From Nitrincola schmidtii (GTDB lineage Bacteria > Pseudomonadota > Gammaproteobacteria > Pseudomonadales > Balneatricaceae): DNA of 64,000 bases. Of the stretch, positions 27,397 through 36,845 are shown in pieces (position 1 is the stretch's first letter; every line of letters begins with the position of its first letter). The notes under the pieces were generated by a model, which was given only the letters and a program-made list of their open reading frames with translations, ran no database searches and had not been told where the DNA came from. The stretch is from the NCBI RefSeq assembly GCF_008973715.1, contig NZ_WBOL01000013.1:39085-103084 (forward strand), read 5' to 3'. Position numbers and translations under genes: made by a program.

Positions 27397-28104
27397 TTAA
27401 AAATCTGATTCGTCAAACGTAACGTTCATTTCACCGTCATTGATTAAAAATTCACGACGCTGCAAATACGCATCACGAATAAAACTATAGCGGTCACCAC
27501 TGATGATGCGCTCTGCATCAAGTAGCTGTGAACGCGTATCGATTACACGAAGTACACGCAAGGGTACACGTGTTGAATTATCATCGACATAGTAAAGTGG
27601 GTCAATATACCAATCTGGAACCATACCCACAGTATCACGAACAGTACTGGGTCCAAACAAAGGAAGTACCACATATGGACCTGAAGAAACGCCCCAATAA
27701 CCTAGAGTTTGGCCAAAGTCTTCGTTGTTTTTGGCGATTCCCATTGGGGTAGCGACGTCGATCAAGCCACCCAAACCAAAGGTCGTGTTAAAAGTAATAC
27801 GAGAGAAATCCTCAAGCGCATTATGAACTTTACCTTGAAAAAGGTTATTGAACATGGTGCGAACATCTTTCAGGTTTTCAAAGAAGTTGTTAACACCGGT
27901 TTGTGCAATTTGTGGTGTTACATAACGATAGCCTTGAGTTACAGGCTTCAGAACAGCGCGATCTAGACCTTCGTTGAAGTTAAATACCGCTCGGTTAAAG
28001 CCTTCCCAAGGATCGTTTTCGCTTTGAGCATGTACCATTGTCGCCGAAAGTGATAATGCAACACTTAGGGTAATAACAACTTTTTTCAAGGATTTAGACA
28101 GCAT
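27397..28104 (-). CDS. mlaA: MlaA/VacJ-family outer-membrane lipid asymmetry protein
   Basis: 235 residues from the ATG at 28104, chosen because AAGGA lies 7 bases before it; a frame extension of 10 codons exists upstream. A Sec signal peptide ends VHA-QSEN. The body has DPWEGFNRAVFNFNE, GLGGLIDVATPMG, DFGQTLGYWGV and GPYVVLPLFGPS, diagnostic of MlaA, which removes mislocalised phospholipids from the outer leaflet. There is no lipobox Cys, so it would not be a lipoprotein as in E. coli. The mlaFEDCB genes are not in the window. Confidence 0.92.
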   Translation of the reverse strand: MLSKSLKKVVITLSVALSLSATMVHAQSENDPWEGFNRAVFNFNEGLDRAVLKPVTQGYRYVTPQIAQTGVNNFFENLKDVRTMFNNLFQGKVHNALEDFSRITFNTTFGLGGLIDVATPMGIAKNNEDFGQTLGYWGVSSGPYVVLPLFGPSTVRDTVGMVPDWYIDPLYYVDDNSTRVPLRVLRVIDTRSQLLDAERIISGDRYSFIRDAYLQRREFLINDGEMNVTFDESDF

Positions 28105-28204
28105 TTTATTTCCTTTCTTCTGCCAGAAGTGCAAAGTTAATTCAATCTATTGTAGTCATTGATGCGCTGCGAATAAAGCAGAATCCGGTGATAATTGGTA
28201 TAAT

Positions 28205-28456
28205 TCATTGGTTGAGAAGCTTCTCTTTCATGGAACGACTCATTTTTTTCAATGCAGCTTCACGTTTTGAAGCGCTACTTCTATTTAAATGAGGCTCTTT
28301 CCAAACCAAAATGACGGGTCTACGGGCACGAGTATAGCGGGCGGCAAGGCGATCTGAACCATTATGCTCGTCCACGCGGCGAACGACATCAGTGGTGATG
28401 CCTGTATAAAGCGAGTTATCCGCACAGCGGAGCATGTAAACATACCAGTTGCTCAT
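28205..28456 (-). CDS. GIY-YIG domain protein (YhbQ-like)
   Basis: 83 residues from the ATG giving MSNWYVYMLRC; an earlier ATG adds six unlikely residues. YVYML and YTGIT form the GIY-YIG core, with RRVDEHN and a Glu in KREAALK as expected for this small single-domain family. Nuclease activity on branched or damaged DNA has been reported for relatives; the role here is unknown. It lies downstream of cysG but is probably unrelated in function. Confidence 0.85.
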   Translation of the reverse strand: MSNWYVYMLRCADNSLYTGITTDVVRRVDEHNGSDRLAARYTRARRPVILVWKEPHLNRSSASKREAALKKMSRSMKEKLLNQ

Positions 28457-28522
28457 GAGTCTATGATGCCACAAGCATGGGCTTCCTTATACGCTGCTGG
28501 TTAAACGACCTTTGCTAACAGT

Positions 28523-29923
28523 TTAACCTGCCAACAAATCAGTGCTGCCAAACCAACTGAGTTGAGAGTGAAGCGCAACCACCTCACCGACAATGATAAT
28601 GGCAGGCGCTTCAAGCTGTGCTTGATGTTGAAGTTCGACAATAGTATCTAAGGTACCCGTAATGACGCGCTGCTCTGTTGAGGTACCCTGAGACACGATG
28701 GCAATTAAGGTATTTGCAGGCTTGCCATGCTGAATAAGACCTTGCACAAGCAGTTCTAAGGTATGCAACCCCATATAAAACACGATGGTCTGATTGGGAG
28801 TAATCATTTCTGCAAAATTGAGGTCGGTTGTTCTGTTTTTCAGCTGCCCCGTCACAAACTTAACAGATTGTGCATAATTACGATGTGTCAGAGGAATACC
28901 ACCATAGGTAGAACAAGCGCTGGCGGCGGTAATGCCAGGGACTACCTGAAACGGAATTCCAGCTGCCTTGAGTTGTTCTAACTCTTCCCCTCCCCGACCG
29001 AAAATAAACGGATCTCCACCTTTCAGTCGAACCACTCGACGACCGGCTTTAGCATGATCAATTAACAGCTGATTGATGTCATGTTGAGGAACTGCATGAT
29101 TATCACGTTTTTTACCGACATAGATCATGTCAGCATCACGGCGACAGAGCTCAAGAACTTCATCGGATACCAATCGATCATAAAGTACCACATCAGCCTG
29201 CTGCATTAAGCGTAAAGCCTTGAAGGTTAATAAGTCAGGATCACCCGGCCCGGCCCCCACTAAATAGACTTCACCTGTGTGGTTTTCAGCTGAACCCTCT
29301 TTTATCTGTTCCAACAGGAGAGCTTCCGCTTCTGCATCTCTTCCCGCAAAGACCTTTTCAGCCACTTGACCATTCAGTACTTTTTCCCAAAATACGCGAC
29401 GTTCATTAACAGAACTAAAGCGTGCTTTGACTTGATCGCGTAAACGTCCGACTAACTGACCTAATCGACTGAAGCTGACGGGTATTTGGCTTTCTAATTT
29501 TGAACGTAAAATGCGCGCCAACACCGGAGATTGTCCACCAGAGCTGATACCTATGACGATCGGTGAGCGATCGACAATCGCTGGAAAAATGAACGTACAT
29601 AACGGCGGATTATCGACCACATTCACAGGGATATTGACAGCCACAGCATCATGATGGACGCGTTCATTCAGTGGCTCATCATCTGTTGCGGCTAACACCA
29701 AGGTTTTACCCTGCAGTAGATCGGCATGGTAATCACCTAGGATTGCTTCCCCCTGATGTTGCTCTAACAATTCAGCAAGTTCTGGATCTATCGCGTGCGA
29801 AACGACCGTTAATCGAGCGCCAGCTCGGCTTAATAAGCGCGCCTTTCGAAGCGCCACATCGCCACCACCCACCAGCAGGACATCTCGCTGTTTTAAGTCA
29901 AAAAAGAGGGGTAAATATTCCAT
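28523..29923 (-). CDS. cysG: Siroheme synthase (trifunctional CysG)
   Basis: 466 residues. The N-terminal half (1-~210) is the precorrin-2 dehydrogenase/sirohydrochlorin ferrochelatase (MEYLPLFFDLKQRDVLLVGG, Rossmann glycine motif, ISSGGQSPVLARILR). The C-terminal half (~215-460) is the SAM uroporphyrinogen-III methyltransferase (VGAGPGDPDLLTFKALRLMQ, VRLKGGDPFIFGRGGEE, VPGITAASA). It makes siroheme for the CysI and NirB encoded upstream. It is the last cys gene of the minus-strand cluster. Confidence 0.96.
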   Translation of the reverse strand: MEYLPLFFDLKQRDVLLVGGGDVALRKARLLSRAGARLTVVSHAIDPELAELLEQHQGEAILGDYHADLLQGKTLVLAATDDEPLNERVHHDAVAVNIPVNVVDNPPLCTFIFPAIVDRSPIVIGISSGGQSPVLARILRSKLESQIPVSFSRLGQLVGRLRDQVKARFSSVNERRVFWEKVLNGQVAEKVFAGRDAEAEALLLEQIKEGSAENHTGEVYLVGAGPGDPDLLTFKALRLMQQADVVLYDRLVSDEVLELCRRDADMIYVGKKRDNHAVPQHDINQLLIDHAKAGRRVVRLKGGDPFIFGRGGEELEQLKAAGIPFQVVPGITAASACSTYGGIPLTHRNYAQSVKFVTGQLKNRTTDLNFAEMITPNQTIVFYMGLHTLELLVQGLIQHGKPANTLIAIVSQGTSTEQRVITGTLDTIVELQHQAQLEAPAIIIVGEVVALHSQLSWFGSTDLLAG

Positions 29924-29962
29924 CTGGCTGCTCGAAAGGTAAGTTATATGAAGGCTTAAGGA

Positions 29963-30721
29963 TTAGGATTCTTGTCGTAACGGAATGCTAGAAGCAGCAT
30001 GCAAACCGCATTCACGGCTTTCAGGGTTTTCCCACCACCAACGTCCAGCACGCAGATCTTCCCCCACACTAATCGCACGAGTACAAGGCGCGCAACCGAT
30101 ACTAGGGTAATGTTGATCATGTAAAGCATTGTAAGGAACATCATAATGATGAATATAAGCCCAGACCTCTTTATCAGTCCAATCCGCTAAAGGATTCAGC
30201 TTTTGTAAACCATTTGACTCATCCCACTCCGAAAATTCGACAGCATCACGAGTAACAGACTGTTCCCGACGTAAGCCCGTAATCCAGGCCTGTCGATCAG
30301 CCAATGCACGCTTAAGGGGTTCAAGCTTACGCACAAAGCAGCAGGCTTTACGCAGTGACTGAGATTGATAAAAGGCATTGATACCATGATCACGAACATA
30401 GGCCTCAACGGCAGAGGATTCAGGGTAATACACCTGAACCAACAGATGAGGATAACGATCAGAAAGTGTGTGCAACAGCGTCAAGGTTTCTTCAGGCAAA
30501 CGTCCCGTATCCAATACAAACTGAGGAACCTCTGGAAGAAAGCGCGCTAGTAGATCCGTCAACACCATGTCTTCTGCGCCCAAACTGTTTGCCAACACAA
30601 GATTACCTTGATACAAGGTTTGCGCTTCGCTGAGCTGTGCTATGACCTGCTCTATCTTTACACTCAGCGCTAAAGAGTGAGGCTCTTTTACTGGCGATTG
30701 AGGGGTTACTTGTTCAGACAT
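29963..30721 (-). CDS. cysH: Assimilatory adenylyl-sulfate reductase (CysH, [4Fe-4S] type)
   Basis: 252 residues. PP-loop family enzyme reducing activated sulfate to sulfite with thioredoxin. The CC pair in RKACCFVRK and CXXC in SIGCAPCTRA, together with the C-terminal ECGLH nucleophile, indicate the iron-sulfur APS-reductase subtype rather than the cluster-less PAPS reductase of E. coli. It starts four bases after the DUF934 gene. The subtype fits the degenerate APS-kinase tail on CysN. Confidence 0.94.
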   Translation of the reverse strand: MSEQVTPQSPVKEPHSLALSVKIEQVIAQLSEAQTLYQGNLVLANSLGAEDMVLTDLLARFLPEVPQFVLDTGRLPEETLTLLHTLSDRYPHLLVQVYYPESSAVEAYVRDHGINAFYQSQSLRKACCFVRKLEPLKRALADRQAWITGLRREQSVTRDAVEFSEWDESNGLQKLNPLADWTDKEVWAYIHHYDVPYNALHDQHYPSIGCAPCTRAISVGEDLRAGRWWWENPESRECGLHAASSIPLRQES

Positions 30722-30725
30722 ACAC

Positions 30726-31247
30726 TTAACTCAGCTCAGTATTGATTTCTTGGCGATAAATAGGACGCGGGTCATCAGCGGCACCTTGATAGTGATAGCT
30801 GATTTCATCAAACGCCTTAAATACATCATCGCTGTGCTTCTCATCAGCCAGATCAAATGCGTTGAAGCCACAACGCTCTAGATAGCCTAGCTGATCGCGA
30901 CCAAAATGACCGACAGCACGCAACTCACCTTGATAGCCTAATCGGCGTATTTGACGGGCCAAACTAAAGCCACGACCATCACGAAAGATTGGGAATTCAA
31001 TGGCGATTAAAGACAACTGCGGCAACCACGTTGCCAGATCGCTGATATCATCATCACCGTTCAGTTGAATACCCATCCTTTGAGGACCCATCGCATCCAG
31101 GTTAAGGATCGCAAATTCTTCCATCAGGGCATAAGGAATAAGGAGATTCTCAACTCCAGCAACCAGATCACTGGCCTGTTGACCTTCTTCTGGGTTAATC
31201 AACACCCATTTATTTTCAGTTAATTGACGATCAATGAGCAGCGGCAT
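30726..31247 (-). CDS. DUF934 family protein associated with CysI
   Basis: 173 residues. The start is the ATG at 31247 (MPLLIDRQ), with AAGGAG 7 bases before it, overlapping the cysI stop by 17 bases. The family regularly sits between cysI and cysH and is often described as sulfite-reduction-associated, for example in electron supply. Conserved features include IELNGDDDI-like (QLNGDDDISDLATWLPQL), FPIFRDGRGFSLARQIRR and GELRAVGHFGRDQL. No cofactor motif is evident, and the biochemical role is not established. Confidence 0.85.
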   Translation of the reverse strand: MPLLIDRQLTENKWVLINPEEGQQASDLVAGVENLLIPYALMEEFAILNLDAMGPQRMGIQLNGDDDISDLATWLPQLSLIAIEFPIFRDGRGFSLARQIRRLGYQGELRAVGHFGRDQLGYLERCGFNAFDLADEKHSDDVFKAFDEISYHYQGAADDPRPIYRQEINTELS

Positions 31248-32889
31248 ACACCTTCTCCTTAAATGGATCCAAGCCAACACGACGAACGGTATCTAGAAAA
31301 CGCTCTTCATCCGTACGCTGCTCTACATAGGTTTCCAATAACTTACGCAGCACACTTGGAACCTCATCTGCGGCAACCGCTTTGCCAAGTACTTTTCCAA
31401 GCGAAGCGTCTTCACGACCGGAACCACCTAGGGTGATCTGGTACCAATCTTCGCCTTTCTTATCGACTCCCAAGATACCAATATGCCCTACGTGATGATG
31501 ACCACAGGCATTGATACAACCTGACATATTCAGCTGGATATCACCGAGATCGTAGAGGTAATCCAAGTCATCAAATTCTGCATTAATCGCATCAGCAATA
31601 TTCAATGTTTTGGCATTGGCCAAAGAACAGAAATCAAACCCTGGGCAAACAATCATATCGGTCAAGGTATTGATATTTGCCCTTGCCAGATTATGTTCTG
31701 CCAGTGATTTCCAGACTTCATAAAGATCATCTTGACGAACATCCCCTAGTACTAGGTTTTGATCGTGAGTAGACCGTATCTCTGAGAAGCTATATTGATC
31801 AGCAAGGTCTGCAACGATATCCATTTGCAAATCAGTAATATCGCCTGGGGCACCTAAATGTGGCTTTAAAGAAACCACAACAGAGCGGTAACCTGTCACT
31901 TTATGAGCACGAGTATTGCGAGTGAACCACACCTTAAAATCGACATCAGATTGCAACTGCTGGATTAATGCAGGCGATTCAGCTTCTAGACTTTCATAGG
32001 GATGAGGTTGGAAAAAGCCTTTTACACGGTTGATTTCGTCATCGGTTAAACGCAGTTCTGTATCTTTCGTGAATTGCCATTCAGCTTCAACCAGATCACG
32101 AAAGGCATCAATACCCATCGATTCCACTAAAATCTTGATGCGTGCTTTGTATTTGTTATCACGACGGCCTTTTAGGTTATAAACGCGTAAAATCGCATCT
32201 AAATAGGACAACAAATCGTGCTTAGGCAAAAACTCACGAATCACCTTACCTATGACCGGTGTACGACCTAGCCCACCACCTACGAGTACTTCAAAACCTA
32301 TCTCGTCCTGTTCATTAGTGACTAAATGTAAGCCAATATCGTGAACCTGACTGGCGGCTCGATCTTCTGAACTACCGGTGACAGCAATTTTGAATTTGCG
32401 CGGAAGATAAGCAAACTCTGGGTGCAAGGTCGACCATTGACGAATAATTTCACACCAAGGACGCGGATCTTCAATCTCATCGGCAGTGATACCGGCAAAA
32501 TGATCAGTCGTGGTATTACGAATACAGTTACCCGACGTCTGGATCGCGTGCATCTGCACCTGCGCTAATTCCGCCAAGATATCAGGAACTTCTTCGAGCT
32601 TAGGCCAGTTAAACTGGATATTGGTCCGCGTGGTAAAGTGTCCATAACCTTTATCGAAAGTGCGCGCAATATGCGCCAGTTTACGAAGCTGGTTGGCAGA
32701 CATGAGCCCATAAGGAATGGCTACACGCAGCATCGGTGCTTGACGCTGAATATAGAGTCCATTCATTAAACGCAAGGCAAGAAACTCATCCTCAGACAGT
32801 TCGCCTGCTAAAAAGCGTCGTGTCTGATCACGAAATTGCTCGACACGCTCATCAACAATTTTTTGATCGACCTTGTTGTATTGATACAT
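31231..32889 (-). CDS. cysI: Siroheme-dependent sulfite reductase (CysI, ferredoxin/nitrite-type)
   Basis: 552 residues. Two NIR_SIR repeats with the siroheme/[4Fe-4S] cysteines in CPGFDFC and MSGCINACGHHHVG, plus the FTTRTNIQFNW and CIRNTTTDHFAG motifs. Reduces sulfite to sulfide. There is no CysJ flavoprotein gene here, so electrons may come from ferredoxin or via the DUF934 partner. Context (DUF934, cysH, cysG) argues for sulfite rather than nitrite. The ribosome site AAGGAA is 13 bases upstream. A motif shared with the cysD promoter region lies about 95 bases before the start. Confidence 0.92.
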   Translation of the reverse strand: MYQYNKVDQKIVDERVEQFRDQTRRFLAGELSEDEFLALRLMNGLYIQRQAPMLRVAIPYGLMSANQLRKLAHIARTFDKGYGHFTTRTNIQFNWPKLEEVPDILAELAQVQMHAIQTSGNCIRNTTTDHFAGITADEIEDPRPWCEIIRQWSTLHPEFAYLPRKFKIAVTGSSEDRAASQVHDIGLHLVTNEQDEIGFEVLVGGGLGRTPVIGKVIREFLPKHDLLSYLDAILRVYNLKGRRDNKYKARIKILVESMGIDAFRDLVEAEWQFTKDTELRLTDDEINRVKGFFQPHPYESLEAESPALIQQLQSDVDFKVWFTRNTRAHKVTGYRSVVVSLKPHLGAPGDITDLQMDIVADLADQYSFSEIRSTHDQNLVLGDVRQDDLYEVWKSLAEHNLARANINTLTDMIVCPGFDFCSLANAKTLNIADAINAEFDDLDYLYDLGDIQLNMSGCINACGHHHVGHIGILGVDKKGEDWYQITLGGSGREDASLGKVLGKAVAADEVPSVLRKLLETYVEQRTDEERFLDTVRRVGLDPFKEKVYAAAH

Positions 32890-32982
32890 CGCTTAACGTT
32901 TCCTTTTCACCTGCAACTCAGGCGATGGTATTGACAGATGAGCGCAGTCTAACCTGAAACACATATAACTTAAAATACTAAT

Positions 32983-32997
32983 TATGAATTTTTATAT
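32983..32997 (-). promoter_or_regulatory. AT-rich motif shared by cysI and cysD upstream regions
   Basis: ATATAAAAATTCATA on the minus strand, identical to 44443-44457 upstream of cysD. A CysB operator is possible. Confidence 0.45.
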
Positions 32998-33028
32998 AAC
33001 CACAATCCATTGAATAATCTCTAGCCAT

Positions 33029-33394
33029 TCATGAAACCTCATCCGAGGTATTAATTTCTACAAGATTACCTCGTAGACGAATAGGCCAAGTGTTGACCGT
33101 CACCGTAGGATCTTCCAAACATTCCCCAGTATCTAGACGAAAATGTTGCTTATAAATCGGTGAGGCCACAGTCCAAACGCCATTACCTTCACAGACGATC
33201 CCATGAGCTAACACATCTGCATTTGAAAAAGGATCTTTATGGGAAATAGCATAGAGTTTGAAATCATTAGACCCTATAGCAAAAATCGCTACCGCCTTTC
33301 CTTTGACAAGAACAGCCACACCGGAACCCATCACCAGATCGTCTAGGTGACAAACCTCAAGCCATTCGGGAATTGTCTTTGCTAATGAATTCAT
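33029..33394 (-). CDS. nirD: Nitrite reductase [NAD(P)H] small subunit
   Basis: 121 residues. A Rieske-like NirD fold (VCHLDDLVMGSGVAVLVKG, LYAISHKDPFSNADVLAHGI, YKQHFRLDTGECLEDP) without cluster-binding Cys/His pairs, as normal for NirD. It overlaps the nirB stop in an ATGA arrangement, indicating translational coupling. Works with NirB to reduce nitrite to ammonium in the cytoplasm. Confidence 0.95.
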   Translation of the reverse strand: MNSLAKTIPEWLEVCHLDDLVMGSGVAVLVKGKAVAIFAIGSNDFKLYAISHKDPFSNADVLAHGIVCEGNGVWTVASPIYKQHFRLDTGECLEDPTVTVNTWPIRLRGNLVEINTSDEVS

Positions 33395-35910
33395 GAATAT
33401 TCCTCCTCAGCTATCTGACGAGCAGGTATCATCTGGCCTCGCTCTTCAATCATCTCAATTCGCGCTCGGCGAGGTTCGTCTGCATTGACATAACTTCGAA
33501 ATCGCTTGCGTTTCGTAGGGTCTTGTAACGCACTTTTCCACTCACACTGATAAGTGTTTACAACGTGCTGCATGCGAGACTCCAACTCCTTTGCTAAACC
33601 TAAACGATCTTCGATGACTACTTGGCGAAGATATTCTAGCCCACCGTCCAAACTCTCCATCCATACTGAAGTGCGCTGCAGACGATCAGCTGTGTAAACA
33701 TAAAACATCAGCACACGATCTATGTAACGAATCAATGTCTCGTCATCAAGATCGGTTGCAAACAAGTCAGCATGACGAGGCTTCATACCGCCGTTCCCAC
33801 AGACAAAAAGATTCCATCCTTTTTCGGTGGCTATCACGCCTATATCCTTACTTTGTGCTTCAGCACATTCTCGAGTACAACCCGACACCGCCATTTTGAC
33901 TTTATGAGGTGAGCGCAGCCCCTTGTATCTGTTTTCTAAACGAATCGCCATGCTCATACTGTCTTGCACACCGTATCGACACCAGGTATCACCGATACAG
34001 GACTTTACCGTTCTTAAAGACTTACCATAGGCATGGCCTGTTTCAAATCCAGCAGCGATAAGTTCTTCCCAAATTTTAGGTAATTCATCTAAGGTAGCAC
34101 CAAACAGATCTATGCGTTGACCACCGGTAATCTTGGTATAGAGATTATATTTTTTTCCCACTTCACCAATGCTAATGAGCATTGCTGGTGTAATTTCACC
34201 GCCGGGAATTCGAGGCACAACAGAATAGGTTCCATTCTTTTGCATATTTGCCATAAAGGTATCATTAGTATCTTGAAGGGCGACATGGGCTGGTTCATGA
34301 ATATGTTCATTCCATACGCTTGCAAGGATGGATGCAACGGCAGGTTTGCAGATTTCACACCCTCCTCCTTTTCCGTGACGCTCTATTAGCGCGTCGAAGG
34401 TTTTAATCTCTTCTACTTTAACTACATGGAATAACTCTTGGCGGGTAAAATGAAAATGTTCACAAAGTGATTTATCAACATGAACGCCTCGTTTTTCAAG
34501 CTCACTATCCAAGATGCTTTTAGCCATTGCTGCACATCCACCGCAGCCTGTTGCCGCTTTCGTCGTTGACTTGATATCAGCTAAAGAGATGGCTCCTTGA
34601 TCGATGGCTTCACATATATTGCCTTTCGTCACATTATGACATGAGCAAATGGTTGCCTCTGTGGGTAAAGCAGAACTGCTTAAAGAAACAGCTTCACCTG
34701 TACTTGATGGCAAAATAAGCATCTCAGGTGATGATGGTAGCTCTATGCCATTAAGCGCGTACTGCAACAAGGTATCGTAAAAGCTATTGTCACCTATTAA
34801 GATTGCTCCGAGAAGATGTTTACCATCCTCCGATACCACTAGCTTTCGGTATACCCCTGTTAATTCATCAGCATAGCGATAATTTAAAGCACCCGGTGAT
34901 GTCCCATGAGCATCTCCAATAGAGCCAACATCGACACCCAGTAATTTTAGTTTGGTAGACATATCAGCACCGCTAAACTGGGTACTCCTATCATCTAGAA
35001 TATGTGCTAAAGCTGCCCTAGCCATGGTATAACCGGGTGCCACTAAACCAAATTGCTGATGATTCCAAACTGCACATTCACCAATGGCATAGATATGAGG
35101 ATCACTGCTACAACAGTGGCTATCGACTAGAATTCCTCCACGCTGTCCTATCGTGAGGCCTGCCTCAGCCGCAAGTTTGTCCTGTGGTCTAATTCCTGCA
35201 GAAAAAACGATAAGATCCGTTTCTAAATAGCTGCCATCGTTAAAGCACATTCTCAAGCGTTTATCTTGTCCCTCAATAATCTGCTCAGTTGCCTTGCTGG
35301 TATGAACACCAACATCTAGATCTTCTATTTTACGACGCAGTAATGTTCCCGCTTCGGTATCAAGCTGCACCGGCATTAAACGAGGTGCAAACTCAACCAC
35401 ATGAGATTCCAATCCGAGCTTTTTCAGAGCATGAGCAGCCTCAAGCCCAAGCAACCCCCCACCCACGACAACACCATGAGCAGCTCCGTCTGCACTGGCT
35501 TGTATTGCATCGAGATCTTCTAGAGTTCTATAAACCAGACAGTGCGGTTGGTCATTACCCGGAATAGGAGGAACAAAAGGATAAGAGCCCGTAGCGAACA
35601 CCAGTATGTCATAGACATACTCTCCACTATTCGATATTACTTTTTTAACATCGCGATCAATCTTAGTAACGGGTTCTGCAAGATGTAATTGAATCTGATG
35701 TTTGCTGTAAAAATCTTCATCACCTAACTGCAAGTGAGTTTTGCTTGGGTGATCAAAATATTCAGACAGATGAACACGGTCATAAGCACGACAAGGTTCT
35801 TCAGCGAAAATTCGCAGTTCGTATTCTGTTGCAGCAGCGGATGACATCAACTGCTCTGCAAAGTGGTGGCCGACCATACCATTACCGATAACCACAAGTT
35901 GCTTTTTCAT
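33391..35910 (-). CDS. nirB: Nitrite reductase [NAD(P)H] large subunit
   Basis: 839 residues, normal length. Order: FAD/NAD(P)H reductase (VIGNGMVGHHFAEQL at the start; VVGGGLLGLEAAHAL), a BFD-type [2Fe-2S] domain (CSCHNVTKGNICEA and GCGGCAA), and a siroheme/[4Fe-4S] sulfite/nitrite reductase domain with TVKSCIGDTWCRYG and VSGCTRECAEAQSKD. Carries out six-electron reduction of nitrite to ammonium. A GAGG ribosome site precedes the ATG. It follows the nitrate ABC transporter genes in one apparent operon. Confidence 0.97.
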   Translation of the reverse strand: MKKQLVVIGNGMVGHHFAEQLMSSAAATEYELRIFAEEPCRAYDRVHLSEYFDHPSKTHLQLGDEDFYSKHQIQLHLAEPVTKIDRDVKKVISNSGEYVYDILVFATGSYPFVPPIPGNDQPHCLVYRTLEDLDAIQASADGAAHGVVVGGGLLGLEAAHALKKLGLESHVVEFAPRLMPVQLDTEAGTLLRRKIEDLDVGVHTSKATEQIIEGQDKRLRMCFNDGSYLETDLIVFSAGIRPQDKLAAEAGLTIGQRGGILVDSHCCSSDPHIYAIGECAVWNHQQFGLVAPGYTMARAALAHILDDRSTQFSGADMSTKLKLLGVDVGSIGDAHGTSPGALNYRYADELTGVYRKLVVSEDGKHLLGAILIGDNSFYDTLLQYALNGIELPSSPEMLILPSSTGEAVSLSSSALPTEATICSCHNVTKGNICEAIDQGAISLADIKSTTKAATGCGGCAAMAKSILDSELEKRGVHVDKSLCEHFHFTRQELFHVVKVEEIKTFDALIERHGKGGGCEICKPAVASILASVWNEHIHEPAHVALQDTNDTFMANMQKNGTYSVVPRIPGGEITPAMLISIGEVGKKYNLYTKITGGQRIDLFGATLDELPKIWEELIAAGFETGHAYGKSLRTVKSCIGDTWCRYGVQDSMSMAIRLENRYKGLRSPHKVKMAVSGCTRECAEAQSKDIGVIATEKGWNLFVCGNGGMKPRHADLFATDLDDETLIRYIDRVLMFYVYTADRLQRTSVWMESLDGGLEYLRQVVIEDRLGLAKELESRMQHVVNTYQCEWKSALQDPTKRKRFRSYVNADEPRRARIEMIEERGQMIPARQIAEEEYS

Positions 35911-35948
35911 TGTATCGCCTCTATGAGCTATGACGAGTGAGGATAGTG

Positions 35949-36806
35949 CTATGCATTCACCGCTTTCGCGTCAGTTTCTATTTTAAGATTTTGAGTCTTA
36001 CGTGCTGGGGTAAGCGTTTCTACTTTGCGCTGTTTTTCATATAGAAAGCGCAGAACTTCGCGACGATATCGGTTGTACTTAGGATCATCTGCTAGATCTA
36101 TCCGATTTCTAGGCTTAGGTAGATCGATGTCTAAGATCTCACCGATGGTTGCGTCAGGTCCGTTTGTCATCATCACAATTCGATCTGATAGCAACACAGC
36201 TTCATCCACATCATGGGTAATCATGATGATGGTGCTGTTAATTTCAGCCTGAATTTTCATCACCTCATCTTGAAGATGAGCTCGAGTAAGTGCATCTAAC
36301 GCACCAAAAGGCTCATCTAACAAAAGTACTTTTGGCTCCATGGCAAGTGCGCGAGCAATGCCAACACGCTGTTTCATTCCTCCTGAAATTTCTGCTGGCC
36401 GCTTATCAAGGGCATGAGACATATGTACCATTTCCAGACTGCGTAAAATCCATTCATGTCTCTGAGCAGCCGTCTTAGTTTTTCGAAAAGTTTTATTAAC
36501 AGCGATGGCAACGTTTTCATAAACGGTGAGCCAAGGAAGCAGTGAGTGATTTTGAAATACAACACTTCGATCTGGTCCAGGGGAATTAACTTCCTTACCA
36601 TCAAGTATTACTCCACCGCTACTTGAAGATAAGAGACCAGCGACAATATTTAATACTGTTGATTTCCCGCATCCTGAGTGACCGATGATAGAAATATACT
36701 CACCTTTTTCTATAAACAAGTTGATGTCTTTTAGTACGCAAGTCGATTTATTGCCTGTACCAAAGGTTTTGTTGACGCCTTCAATTGCCAAGTAATGCTT
36801 AGACAT
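35949..36806 (-). CDS. nrtD: Nitrate ABC transporter ATP-binding protein
   Basis: 285 residues from the ATG at 36806, eight bases after GAGAGG; a GTG nine bases earlier is possible. Walker A GHSGCGKST, signature ISGGMKQRVGIARALA, Walker B VLLLDEPFGALD and switch His in IMITHDVDEA are all intact. It belongs to the NrtD/SsuB/TauB group. Position between nrtB and nirB supports nitrate/nitrite uptake. The C-terminus has no NrtC-like sensor domain. Confidence 0.93.
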   Translation of the reverse strand: MSKHYLAIEGVNKTFGTGNKSTCVLKDINLFIEKGEYISIIGHSGCGKSTVLNIVAGLLSSSSGGVILDGKEVNSPGPDRSVVFQNHSLLPWLTVYENVAIAVNKTFRKTKTAAQRHEWILRSLEMVHMSHALDKRPAEISGGMKQRVGIARALAMEPKVLLLDEPFGALDALTRAHLQDEVMKIQAEINSTIIMITHDVDEAVLLSDRIVMMTNGPDATIGEILDIDLPKPRNRIDLADDPKYNRYRREVLRFLYEKQRKVETLTPARKTQNLKIETDAKAVNA

Positions 36807-36845
36807 GATGATCACCTCTCATGATCTGTTAATTCAGTAATTCAA

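Noticed and set aside
31231..32889. Ferredoxin-nitrite reductase instead of sulfite reductase
   Set aside because: The family covers both, but the DUF934, cysH and cysG neighbours and the presence of a separate NirBD favour sulfite.
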